A stretch of 64,000 nt of DNA, from positions 868,001 to 932,000 of the forward strand of contig NZ_JAIUZP010000001.1 of NCBI RefSeq assembly GCF_020171315.1, written 5' to 3'. Positions within the stretch are counted from its first letter, which is position 1; each line of letters opens with the position of its first letter. Position numbers and translations under genes: made by a program. Of this stretch, positions 1 to 8,184 are shown in pieces. The notes beneath the pieces were generated by a model. The model saw only the letters and a list, made by a program, of their open reading frames with translations. It was not told the DNA's origin and ran no database searches. This stretch comes from Pseudooceanicola nanhaiensis (lineage in GTDB: Bacteria > Pseudomonadota > Alphaproteobacteria > Rhodobacterales > Rhodobacteraceae).

Positions 1-2
1 AC

Positions 3-47
3 TTCGGTTCGGTCGGGCCGCAGATAAAAGGGCGCCTGACCGCCTGA
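3..47 (+). CDS. Possible C-terminal end of a gene truncated by the left edge
   Basis: Reading frame 3 is open from the window edge to a TGA at 45-47 and would encode only FGSVGPQIKGRLTA. A rho-independent terminator follows 35 bases later, which fits a gene ending here on the plus strand. Too little is visible to name a family, and frame 2 is also open at the edge, so the frame choice is tentative. Confidence 0.2.
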   Translation, partial: FGSVGPQIKGRLTA

Positions 48-82
48 GACCTGCGGGAGCACAGCCTCAAAGGTATGACAAG

Positions 83-105
83 GGACGCCTTCGGGCGTCC
101 TTTTT
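83..105 (+). terminator. Rho-independent terminator
   Basis: GGACGCC - TTCG - GGCGTCC is a perfect 7-bp stem with a stable UUCG tetraloop, followed by five T. It would end the gene entering from the left and separates it from the convergent GFA gene. Confidence 0.85.
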
Positions 106-134
106 CCGTTTCTGGGGGCGGTTTTAGGTTCGGA

Positions 135-536
135 TCAGTCGGAGACCACGGGCCCGCTGCGGCCCTGCCGATGCGCCTCTTCGGTCACCGACATCTCGGG
201 CCCGGCGGTACCATGGCTGATCTCCAGCGTGGAGATGTCGAAATCTTCCAGACAGGTGGCATTCACGCCGTACTGCGTGGGATCCGACCGGCGCTGATGG
301 AACGTATAGATGCCGCAGGTGGGGCAGAAGAAATGCCGCGCCACGCCGGTGTTCCAGCGGTACTCGCTCAATGCCTCCCACGGGGTGTCGAGCGTCAGCT
401 CCTCCAGCGGGACCGTGGCCATGATCGCGTTGCGCCTGCTGCAGAGCGAACAATTGCAGGTGCGGGCCTCGCGGGGCGCGCGGGCGAGGCGGAAGCGGAC
501 CTGTCCGCAATGGCAGCTGCCGTGGATTTCGGTCAT
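135..536 (-). CDS. GFA (glutathione-dependent formaldehyde-activating)/CENP-V family protein
   Basis: This 133-residue protein has the zinc-ligand pattern of the GFA fold: CHCG near residue 8, CNCSLC near residue 27, and CPTCG in the second half. The family includes Gfa, proposed to help formation of S-hydroxymethylglutathione, but most members, including this one, have no proven substrate. The ATG start gives the usual length for the family. It is transcribed towards the left edge, and its upstream side faces the AraC-family gene with about 300 bases between the two starts. Family assignment is firm; the biochemical role is not. Confidence 0.88.
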   Translation of the reverse strand: MTEIHGSCHCGQVRFRLARAPREARTCNCSLCSRRNAIMATVPLEELTLDTPWEALSEYRWNTGVARHFFCPTCGIYTFHQRRSDPTQYGVNATCLEDFDISTLEISHGTAGPEMSVTEEAHRQGRSGPVVSD

Positions 537-667
537 CGGGGTCTCCTGTCCGGGCCGAGGATAGCGGGACCGTCACGGGGGGCAAGGGCGGCGCGGGGCG
601 GGCGCGAACCACAGGTCAAATTTTCAGCGTGACGCGGCGGCGGGATCGAAACCACGGGGCGGCTTTC

Positions 668-697
668 TTGACACCCGCAAAGCCGGGTTCCTACGCT
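668..697 (+). promoter_or_regulatory. Candidate sigma-70 promoter for the AraC-family gene
   Basis: TTGACA at 668-673 is followed, after an 18-base spacer, by TACGCT at 692-697. The -35 is a perfect consensus and the -10 is weak. It lies about 150 bases upstream of the AraC-family start on the same strand. Confidence 0.5.
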
Positions 698-844
698 GAG
701 GGGGCAAGAGCGGCTGCAAGGGACGAAAACGTCTGGCGCCGGATCGCATCGCGGCACCCCCGCATTACGGGGGCATTCGCGGTCTGCACCACTCACGACT
801 GACACCAGTGCCGGCCCTTCTCCCGGGCCGGACAGGAGATTTGC

Positions 845-1834
845 ATGACCGAGGCCCTGATCGCCGCCGGGGACATCCCGGCCCGTGGCTGGAACCTGCT
901 GCGCACCGATGGCATCGCGCCCGGTGAGCGGCTGGAGTTCTGGCGCCACGCCACCAGCACGCTGTTCCCGCCCACGCAGGTCCGGCGCGCCAGTGGCGAG
1001 GGCTTCTATGGCCGGATCTCGTGGCAGGAGTTCGGGCGTGTCACGCTGGCGGATATCGTCTCCACCGATATCGAGGTCTCCCGCACCGAGGAGCAGATCG
1101 CCAGCGGGGACGACTGGTACGAGGTGAACCTTCAGGTCGAGGGCTCCACCGCCTTCGCGCAGGGCGGGCGGGATGTGGTCGCGCAGCCGCGCACCATGCT
1201 GCTCTACGACAGCCGGCAACCCTACCGGATGCTCTTCGAGGGGCATTACCGGCAGCTCTCGCTCAAGGTGCCGCGGCAGGCCCTGCGCGACCGGGTACCG
1301 GGGATCGACCTGCTGATCGCGCGACCGATCCCGGCAGATACGCTGCCGGGCCGCTTCCTCTATGACTTTGCCACCACGCTCTGCGATCTGGGGCAGGACA
1401 GTCAGGCACAGGCCTTTGCCGGGCGGATCGAGGCCCATGTGATCGACCTGCTGGCCACCGCGCTCTCGGGGCTGGGCGAGGGGGGGCCGCTCTCGGCCGG
1501 GCGGCAGGCGCAGCTGGGGCGGGTGAAATCCCATGTCCTCGCCCGGCTCGACGATCCGGAGCTGACCCCCGCCGCCATCGCGCAGGCGCAGCAGATCTCT
1601 CTCCGCTCGCTCTACGAGCTCTTCGAGGGGGAGCCGCATCAGGTGGCGCAATGGATCAAGCTGCAGCGGCTGGACCGTATCCGCGCCGATCTCTGCGATC
1701 CGTTGCAGCAGGGGCTGCCGATCACCACCATCGCCCTGAAGCGGGGGTTCAAGGATTTCTCGCATTTCAGCCGGGCGTTCCGGGCGCGCTACGGGATTTC
1801 CCCGCGCGACTTCCGGAAGAGCCAGCTGCACTGA
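845..1834 (+). CDS. AraC-family transcriptional regulator
   Basis: The 329-residue protein has an N-terminal AraC-binding-like (cupin-type, AraC_binding_2) domain over roughly residues 20-200. The C-terminal 110 residues hold a double helix-turn-helix, with the typical end FSHFSRAFRARYGISPRDFR. The ATG is preceded by AGGAG at good spacing. It stands about 200 bases upstream of the amidohydrolase gene and points the same way, so it is a reasonable candidate regulator of the catabolic island to its right; this is inference from position. The effector cannot be read from the sequence. N-terminal domains of this type occur in regulators of aromatic and amine catabolism. Confidence 0.92.
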   Translation: MTEALIAAGDIPARGWNLLRTDGIAPGERLEFWRHATSTLFPPTQVRRASGEGFYGRISWQEFGRVTLADIVSTDIEVSRTEEQIASGDDWYEVNLQVEGSTAFAQGGRDVVAQPRTMLLYDSRQPYRMLFEGHYRQLSLKVPRQALRDRVPGIDLLIARPIPADTLPGRFLYDFATTLCDLGQDSQAQAFAGRIEAHVIDLLATALSGLGEGGPLSAGRQAQLGRVKSHVLARLDDPELTPAAIAQAQQISLRSLYELFEGEPHQVAQWIKLQRLDRIRADLCDPLQQGLPITTIALKRGFKDFSHFSRAFRARYGISPRDFRKSQLH

Positions 1835-2034
1835 GGGCCGGCGGGCCGTGGCCTGACGCGGGCGCTGGCCCGCGGGGCGCAGGCATCCGCTGACGGTCAA
1901 CCTTTCCCGCAGGCGCGGCCATGTTCCGGCTCTGGCTGCGGCGCGGGGCGGGCTGTCTAATCCCCTGAAAACGCGGCGGTCCTGGGCTGACCTTGCCCGC
2001 CCGTCACGACACGCCCCACAGAACGGAGTTCCCC

Positions 2035-3375
2035 ATGCGCCTCTGGATCAAGTCGCCGCTGGCCATGATGGCCGATGCCGCCCCGGGCGGGCTGGTGGTC
2101 GAGGACGGGCGGATTGCCGAGCTGGTCGGGGCCGAGGGACCCTCCGCACCCGTGGACGAGGTCTTCGACGCCTCGCGCCACGTAATCCTGCCGGGTCTCG
2201 TGAACACCCATCACCACTTCTTCCAGACCCTGACCCGCGCCCATCCGGAGGCGATCAACAAGGAGCTCTTCCCTTGGCTCAAGGCGCTGTACCCGCTCTG
2301 GGGGCAGCACCTGAACCGGGACCGCTTCCGCCTTGCGGTGCGGCTGGCGCTGACGGAGCTGCTGATGTCGGGCTGTACCACCGCCTCGGATCACCTCTTT
2401 GTCTTTGCCGCCGACATGCCCGATGCCGTGGACATCGAGGCCGAGGAAGCGGCAAGGCTGGGGATGCGCGTGGCGCTGACGCGGGGGGCGATCAACCTTG
2501 GGACCAAGTCGGGCGGCATCGCGGATGAACGCCTGATGCAGGACTATGACACGGTGCTGTCGGACTGCGAGCGGGTGCTGGGGCGCTACCACGACACCTC
2601 TCACGGGGCGATGACCACGGTGGCGCTGGCGCCCTGCGCGCCCTTCAACGTGACCAAACAGCTGATGAAGGACACGGCCCTGCTGGCCGAGAAACACGAT
2701 TGCCGCCTGCACACCCATCTGGGCGAGACCCATGACGAGGATGACTATTGCCTGCACCATTTCGGCTGCCGTCCGCTCGATTACCTTGAAGAGGTCGGCT
2801 GGCTGTCGGACCGGGTCTGGCTGGCCCATGGCATCCACTTCGACGCGGGCGAGATCGGGCGGATCGGGCGGCATCGCATGGGGGTCTGCCATTGTCCGAC
2901 CTCCAACATGCTGCTGGCCTCGGGGCAGTGCCGGACGAAGGATCTGGAGGCGGCGGGCGCCGTGGTGGGTCTGGGCGTGGATGGCTCTGCCTCCAACGAC
3001 AATTCCAACATGATGGAAGGGGTGCGGCAGGCGCTGCTGCTGGGGCGGCTGACCTATGGCGCGGCGGCGGTGACACATCACGACGTGCTGCGCTGGGCGA
3101 GCGAGGGCTCGGCACACTGCCTTGGCCGCGGGGATATCGGCAAGATCGCGGTGGGCTATCAGGCGGATCTGGCGCTTTTCACGCTGGACGAGTTGCGCTT
3201 CTCCGGGGCGGGCGATCCGCTGGCGGCGCTGGTGCTCTGCGGGGCGCATACGGCGGACCGGGTCATGGTCGGCGGCGACTGGCGGGTCGTGGACGGCCAG
3301 CCGGTGGGCGTGGACCTGATGCGGCTGCGCGAAGAGCATGGCGCGGCGGCGCGGGCGTTTCTGGAGGCGGTGTGA
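2035..3375 (+). CDS. Amidohydrolase, 8-oxoguanine deaminase / AtzB-TrzN-like
   Basis: This is a 446-residue metal-dependent hydrolase of the cytosine-deaminase/chlorohydrolase superfamily. The HxH metal motif is at residues 59-61 (NTHHHFF), HTHLGE lies mid-protein, then LAHGIHF and GLGVDGSASND, which together supply the usual metal and catalytic residues. Closest family memory is 8-oxoguanine deaminase and hydroxydechloroatrazine ethylaminohydrolase, which remove amino groups from N-heterocycles. The start was set at the ATG at 2035 because CGGAG lies just upstream and MRLWIKSPLA is the family-typical N terminus; an in-frame start at 1993 is less likely. It begins the catabolic island. Exact substrate is uncertain. 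Confidence 0.85.
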   Translation: MRLWIKSPLAMMADAAPGGLVVEDGRIAELVGAEGPSAPVDEVFDASRHVILPGLVNTHHHFFQTLTRAHPEAINKELFPWLKALYPLWGQHLNRDRFRLAVRLALTELLMSGCTTASDHLFVFAADMPDAVDIEAEEAARLGMRVALTRGAINLGTKSGGIADERLMQDYDTVLSDCERVLGRYHDTSHGAMTTVALAPCAPFNVTKQLMKDTALLAEKHDCRLHTHLGETHDEDDYCLHHFGCRPLDYLEEVGWLSDRVWLAHGIHFDAGEIGRIGRHRMGVCHCPTSNMLLASGQCRTKDLEAAGAVVGLGVDGSASNDNSNMMEGVRQALLLGRLTYGAAAVTHHDVLRWASEGSAHCLGRGDIGKIAVGYQADLALFTLDELRFSGAGDPLAALVLCGAHTADRVMVGGDWRVVDGQPVGVDLMRLREEHGAAARAFLEAV

Positions 3376-3867
3376 GGGCGCGGGAACGGAGCGCCGCGTG
3401 AGTTGACCTGCCTGCGCCAACGCCTGTGAGACACGCGAAGGGCAGCGCCATCCCGCGGGGTGGCGCGAAAGCGCCGGTCGCCATTGGCGCGCCATTGGTC
3501 CGAGCGCCAATGGCGACGGGGGGCGGGTCGGCGCTGCCCGGCCCGAGGCCGGGCGGGACGTCTCTGAGATGTGGGCACTCTGGTGCGGTGATGTTGGAGG
3601 GCAGCGACTGCCGGTGGCGATGCAGGGTGTCCTTTTGATGGGCTCTCTGGTGCAGTGCGGACGGGCGCGTGGCCGCTCCCGGGACTGCAGGATATCCCTG
3701 TTGCTCAGAGCCCGGACCACCCCGCCACGCATCCCCCGCACGGGCGGACAAGTTTTGGCGCGGTCCCGTCCCAGCCCGCCATCTGGCCCCCCGCAGGTGC
3801 CGATGGGACACTGCCGCATCCGTCCGAAGCACCGGCGCTTACCGGGCGGTGCAACCCGGATGACCCC
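3376..3867. other. Gene-free spacer between amidohydrolase and aminotransferase
   Basis: About 490 bases with no convincing gene. The aminotransferase frame stays open upstream to 3655, but that extension is proline-rich low-complexity sequence. The spacer contains the strong inverted repeat listed separately. No clear promoter could be assigned. Confidence 0.6.
3477..3517. repeat. Perfect 14-bp inverted repeat
   Basis: GTCGCCATTGGCGC at 3477-3490 is the exact reverse complement of 3504-3517, with a 13-base loop that itself repeats GCCATTGG. It begins about 100 bases after the amidohydrolase stop. There is no T-run, so it is not a standard intrinsic terminator. It could be an mRNA-stabilising hairpin or a protein site. 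Confidence 0.7.
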
Positions 3868-5244
3868 ATGAACAGCCCGCAGCGCAACACGCAGGAATGG
3901 CAGGTTCTCGACCGCGCCCATTACCTGCATCCCTCCACCGACCATGCCGCCCTGCGCCAGACCGGCGCCCGCGTGGCGATGCACGCCGAGGGCATCCATG
4001 TCTGGGACAGCGACGGCAACCGGATGATCGACGGGCTCTCCGGCCTCGGCAACGTGAACCTCGGCTATGGCCGGACCGAGATCGTGCAGGCCGTCGCGGC
4101 CGAGATGCAGGATCTCTCCTACTGCCAGTCCTTCTTCAACACGACCCACACCGCGGCGGTGCTCTTGGCGCAGAAACTCTCGCAGATGCTGCCGGGCGAT
4201 CTGAACCACGTCTTCTTCCAGTGCTCCGGCTCCGAGGCGAACGAGACCGCCGTGCGCGCCGTGCGCCGCTACTGGGACCTGAAGGGCCAGCCGGACAAGC
4301 GCCTGCTGATCGCCCGCGAACTGGCCTACCACGGCTCGACCCACATGGCGGCCTCGCTGACGGGCATCCTGCCGATGCACGGGGCCGGGGGGGATATCCC
4401 GCTGCCCTCGGTGCACCGCATCAGGACGGCCTACCAGTATCGCAACGGCCCGGACATGACGGAGGAGGACTTCGGCCTCCTTGCTGCCAGCTGGCTGGAG
4501 GAGAAGATCCTCGAACTCGGCCCCGAGAACGTCGCGGCCTTCGTGGCGGAACCGGCCCAATCCGCAGGCGGGGCGATCTGCCCGCCGATGACCTATTGGC
4601 CCGAGATCCAGCGCATCTGCCGCAAGTATGACGTGCTCCTCGTCCTCGACGAGGTGGTGATGGGCTTTGGCCGTACCGGCCAGTGGTTCGGCGCTGACTA
4701 CTACGGCATCCAGCCCGACCTGATGCAGCTCGGCAAGGCGATCACCTCGGGCTACATGCCGCTCTCGGCCTGCGTCCTGTCGGACCGGGTCGCGGATGTG
4801 CTGATCGACCGGGGCGGCGAATGGGCGCATGGCTACACCTACTCGGGCCACCCGGCCTCCTGCGCCGCCGCGCTGGAAAACATCCGCATCCTCGAGGCGG
4901 AGGGCATCGTCACCCGCGCGGGTCAGACGCTGGCGCCCTATTTCGCCGCGAAAATGGAGAGTTTCGCCGATCACCCGCTGATCGGGGACGTGCGCCACGT
5001 GGGCCTGATGGGCGGGTTGGAGATCGTCCGCGACAAGACCACCCGCGAGGCCTACCCCTACGAGGCCAAGATCGGGGCCTTCTGCTCAGAGGAGGCGGGC
5101 AAACGCGGTCTGGCCTTCCGGGCCAATGGCGATACGATGAGCCTCATGCCGCCCCTGATCATCACCGAGTCCCAGCTGGACGAGGTGTTCGATATCGCAC
5201 GGGAGGCGCTGGATGCCACGGCCAAGGCCTTCGGCGTGATCTGA
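3868..5244 (+). CDS. Class III (omega-amino acid:pyruvate type) aminotransferase
   Basis: This 458-residue PLP enzyme of fold type I, class III, carries the DEVVMGFGRTG motif and the lysine of QLGKAITSGY, which should form the Schiff base with PLP. Overall sequence resembles bacterial omega-aminotransferases that use pyruvate as acceptor (beta-alanine, putrescine and related amines). The ATG at 3868 was chosen because the longer frame begins with unlike, proline-rich sequence; its ribosome-binding site is weak. An aldehyde dehydrogenase follows after 20 bases, so the pair probably turns an amine into an aldehyde and then an acid. Which amine is unknown. Confidence 0.88.
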   Translation: MNSPQRNTQEWQVLDRAHYLHPSTDHAALRQTGARVAMHAEGIHVWDSDGNRMIDGLSGLGNVNLGYGRTEIVQAVAAEMQDLSYCQSFFNTTHTAAVLLAQKLSQMLPGDLNHVFFQCSGSEANETAVRAVRRYWDLKGQPDKRLLIARELAYHGSTHMAASLTGILPMHGAGGDIPLPSVHRIRTAYQYRNGPDMTEEDFGLLAASWLEEKILELGPENVAAFVAEPAQSAGGAICPPMTYWPEIQRICRKYDVLLVLDEVVMGFGRTGQWFGADYYGIQPDLMQLGKAITSGYMPLSACVLSDRVADVLIDRGGEWAHGYTYSGHPASCAAALENIRILEAEGIVTRAGQTLAPYFAAKMESFADHPLIGDVRHVGLMGGLEIVRDKTTREAYPYEAKIGAFCSEEAGKRGLAFRANGDTMSLMPPLIITESQLDEVFDIAREALDATAKAFGVI

Positions 5245-5264
5245 ACTTCCGAGACCGGACCCGA

Positions 5265-6713
5265 ATGCCCGACAAAGCTCTCTTCTATATCGACGGTCAG
5301 TGGGTCGCCCCCACCGGCCCGCAGTCCATCCCCGTCGTGAACCCCGCCACCGAGGAGGTCGTCGCCCGCATCGGCGCCGGCACGCCGCAGGACGTGGATC
5401 GCGCCGTCGCCGCCGCGCGGCGGGCCTTCCCGGCCTTCGCGGCCACCTGCAAGCGGGGCCGCGCCATGCTGCTGCGCCGGATCGCCGATGTCTTCGAGGC
5501 CCGGCAGGAGGAATTGGCCGCCCGCGTCACGATGGAGATGGGCTCGCCCCGCGATCTCTCCATGTGGATGCAGACCGGCTCCTCGATCGTCTATTTCCGC
5601 GAGGCGGCGAATATCCTCGACGGGTTCGACTTTGCCCCCGAAGGGCAGGGCATGGCCGAGACCTCGCGCCTGCGGCTGGAGCCGATCGGCGTCGTCGGGC
5701 TGATCACGCCGTGGAACTGGCCGCTGAACCAGATCGTGACGAAGCTCGCCCCGGCACTGGCGGCGGGCTGCACCGTGGTGCTGAAGCCTTCCGAGATCTC
5801 GCCCCTCTCGGCGTTGCTGCTGGCCGAGGTGCTGGAGGAGGCGGGCGTGCCGCCGGGGGTCTTCAACCTTGTGAACGGCACCGGGCCGGACGTGGGCTCT
5901 GCGATCTCGAAACATCCGGGCATCGACATGGTCTCCTTCACCGGCTCGACCCGGGCGGGCGTGCAGGTGGCCATCGACGCGGCGCCCACGGTCAAGCGGG
6001 TGCATCAGGAGCTGGGCGGCAAATCCGCCAATATCGTGCTGGCGGATGCGGACCTCGATCTGGCCGTGAAGGATGGGCTGGCGCGGATCTTCATCAACTC
6101 GGGGCAAAGCTGCATCGCCCCCAGCCGGATGCTGGTGCCCGAGACGATGAAGGCCGAGATGCTGGAGCGGCTGGTGGCCGGGGCCGCCAATGTTGTCGTC
6201 GGCGATCCGACCGAGGACACGACCACCATGGGGCCGGTCAGCAATGTCGCGCAATTCGACCGGGTGCAGGCGATGATCGGCAAGGGGATCGACGCGGGTG
6301 CGACGCTGGTGCTGGGGGGCCTCGGTAAGCCCGAGGGGCTGAACCGCGGCTTCTATGTCCGGCCCACGATCTTTGCGGATGTGACCAACGACATGGAGAT
6401 CGCCCGGCAGGAGATTTTCGGCCCCGTGCTCTCGGTCCTGACCTATGCGGATGAGGACGAGGCCGTCGAGATCGCCAACGACAGCGACTATGGCCTTGCG
6501 GGCTATATCTATTCCCGCGACATCGGCCGGGCCAATGCGCTTGCTGACCGGCTGCGGGCGGGGCGGATCTTCATCAACAATCCGCCCTTCGATTTCAACG
6601 CGCCCTTCGGCGGGTACAAGCAATCCGGCAACGGGCGGGAACTGGGCGAATTCGGGATGCGCGATTTCCTCGAAGTGAAGGCCGTGCTGGGTGCGCGCCC
6701 GGCGGAGGGCTGA
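5265..6713 (+). CDS. Aldehyde dehydrogenase family protein
   Basis: This 482-residue NAD(P)-dependent aldehyde dehydrogenase has the general-base glutamate in HQELGGKSAN and the nucleophilic cysteine in NSGQSCIAP. The Rossmann motif is FTGSTRAG and the C-terminal signature is PFGGYKQSGNGRE. Length matches the family (about 480-500). The start ATG follows the aminotransferase stop by 20 bases, and the ABC ATPase gene begins 2 bases after its own stop, so all three should be co-transcribed. It likely oxidises the aldehyde made by the upstream aminotransferase. The sequence does not tell which aldehyde. Confidence 0.92.
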   Translation: MPDKALFYIDGQWVAPTGPQSIPVVNPATEEVVARIGAGTPQDVDRAVAAARRAFPAFAATCKRGRAMLLRRIADVFEARQEELAARVTMEMGSPRDLSMWMQTGSSIVYFREAANILDGFDFAPEGQGMAETSRLRLEPIGVVGLITPWNWPLNQIVTKLAPALAAGCTVVLKPSEISPLSALLLAEVLEEAGVPPGVFNLVNGTGPDVGSAISKHPGIDMVSFTGSTRAGVQVAIDAAPTVKRVHQELGGKSANIVLADADLDLAVKDGLARIFINSGQSCIAPSRMLVPETMKAEMLERLVAGAANVVVGDPTEDTTTMGPVSNVAQFDRVQAMIGKGIDAGATLVLGGLGKPEGLNRGFYVRPTIFADVTNDMEIARQEIFGPVLSVLTYADEDEAVEIANDSDYGLAGYIYSRDIGRANALADRLRAGRIFINNPPFDFNAPFGGYKQSGNGRELGEFGMRDFLEVKAVLGARPAEG

Positions 6714-6715
6714 GC

Positions 6716-7504
6716 ATGTCCGAGGCGCCGATCGACCTTGTGATCGAGAACGCGGGCAAGACCTTTGCCACGCCGAAGGGTCCGTTGCAGGCGGTGGCGC
6801 CGGTGAACCTGAAGGTCGCGCGCGGCTCCTTCGTGGCGCTGATCGGGCCCTCGGGCTGCGGCAAGTCCACCCTGCTGCGGATGATCGCGGGGCTGGAGGC
6901 GCCCGACGCGGGCGGCGGTCTGCGCATCCGGGGCAAACAGCCCGAGGCCTTCCGTGCCGAGGGCGGGCTTGGCATCGCGTTTCAGGATGCGGCCCTGCTG
7001 CCGTGGCGCTCGGTCTATGCCAACGTGGCCTTTCCGCTGCAGGTGCTGGGCCGTAAGGTGAAGCCCGAGGACGCCCGCATCCGCGAGATGATCGCCCTTG
7101 TCGGCCTCGAAGGCTACGAGGAGGCGCTGCCGTCGCAGCTTTCGGGCGGGATGCGGCAGCGGGTGGCGATTGCGCGGGCGCTGGTGACGCAACCCTCGGT
7201 CCTGCTGCTGGACGAGCCCTTCGGCGCGCTCGACCAGATCCTGCGGCGGACGATGAACATCGAGCTTCAGCGGATCTGGGCGGCACAGCAGACCACGACG
7301 CTGCTGGTGACCCACGGGATCGACGAGGCGGTGTTCCTCGCGGACGAGATCGTCGTGATGGCCGCCAAGCCCGGCCGGATCGCGGAGGTGGTGAAGGTGC
7401 CCTTCGCGCGGCCCCGCGGGCCGGAGCTTTTCGCCGCGCCGGAGTTTCATGCGCTCTGCGAGGCGCTGATGCACAAGCTGCATCCGGAGGTTGCGGGGGG
7501 CTGA
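6716..7504 (+). CDS. ABC transporter ATP-binding protein (SsuB/TauB/ThiZ type)
   Basis: A 262-residue ABC ATPase with Walker [10 protein letters not shown], signature LSGGMRQR and Walker B LLLDEPFGALD. The sub-type is that of sulfonate, nitrate and pyrimidine-precursor importers, in keeping with the NMT1-type binding protein and TauC-like permease nearby. It starts 2 bases after the aldehyde dehydrogenase. The permease gene lies on the opposite strand and the binding protein in a third unit, so the importer is spread over three transcripts. Confidence 0.93.
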   Translation: MSEAPIDLVIENAGKTFATPKGPLQAVAPVNLKVARGSFVALIGPSGCGKSTLLRMIAGLEAPDAGGGLRIRGKQPEAFRAEGGLGIAFQDAALLPWRSVYANVAFPLQVLGRKVKPEDARIREMIALVGLEGYEEALPSQLSGGMRQRVAIARALVTQPSVLLLDEPFGALDQILRRTMNIELQRIWAAQQTTTLLVTHGIDEAVFLADEIVVMAAKPGRIAEVVKVPFARPRGPELFAAPEFHALCEALMHKLHPEVAGG

Positions 7505-7746
7505 GGCCGCGCGCCGCACGAAATGGATGGTGCCCCGGCGCACCTCTGGGGTGCCCGACGCCAATAGGACGAGCCACGACATGTGATCTTGCGCGCCTGC
7601 GAAACCGAAGGGGCGCGCCCGCCCTCCGGGCAGGCCGGGCGCGGCCCGGACGCGGGGCGTCCGGTCGGTGATGGGCTGAGAGCGTGGGTCTCTTGGCCCA
7701 AAGGCCAAAGCGGTGCTCGGTGAAAGAAAGCGCGGGCTCCCCCGCG

Positions 7747-8184
7747 TCAGGCCTGGCCCTTCAACCACTCAATCTCGATGAAGGCCCCGCCGGGCACCTT
7801 CAAATAGGCCGCGCGGCCGCCGGGCCAGTCGATCGGTGCGCCGATGACCTCGGCCCCGGCCTCCGCGCACTCCGTCAACGCCGCGTCGAAATCCGCAACG
7901 TGGAAGGCCACATGCCCCGCACCGGGCCGCCATGGCGCCGCATCGGCGGCCATCGCCCCGCCCGCGCGGTGAAAGCAGATCAGCTCCAGCACCACGCCGC
8001 CCGCAGGCCCGCGCATCTGGACGAAATCGCAGCTCAGACCGGCCTCGCCCGCCATCACGGCGATGTCGGTCATGCCGTCCTCGCGGACCTCGACGGCGTA
8101 GCCAAAGACCGTCTCGAAGAACGCCACCGCAGGGTCCAGCGCAGCGACGCTGAGCGAGGCGTGATGCAGCCGGGCGCCGATCAC
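7747..8184 (-). CDS. VOC (glyoxalase/bleomycin resistance/dioxygenase) family protein
   Basis: A 145-residue single-domain vicinal-oxygen-chelate protein starting VIGARLHHASLSV, with a first-half beta-alpha-beta unit and a second unit beginning HVAFHVADFD. The start is set at the GTG at 8182-8184, which overlaps the permease stop in the sequence GTGA, a sign of translational coupling; the longer open frame upstream lies inside the permease gene. Metal-ligand candidates are the histidine near the start (LHHA) and the glutamate near the C terminus (FIEIEW). It may act on the imported compound or its metabolite; substrate unknown. Confidence 0.82.
   Translation of the reverse strand: MIGARLHHASLSVAALDPAVAFFETVFGYAVEVREDGMTDIAVMAGEAGLSCDFVQMRGPAGGVVLELICFHRAGGAMAADAAPWRPGAGHVAFHVADFDAALTECAEAGAEVIGAPIDWPGGRAAYLKVPGGAFIEIEWLKGQA

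Noticed and set aside
1957-4998. Antisense open frame of 1013 codons
   Set aside because: Spans the amidohydrolase, the spacer and part of the aminotransferase; no domain-like sequence, typical shadow.
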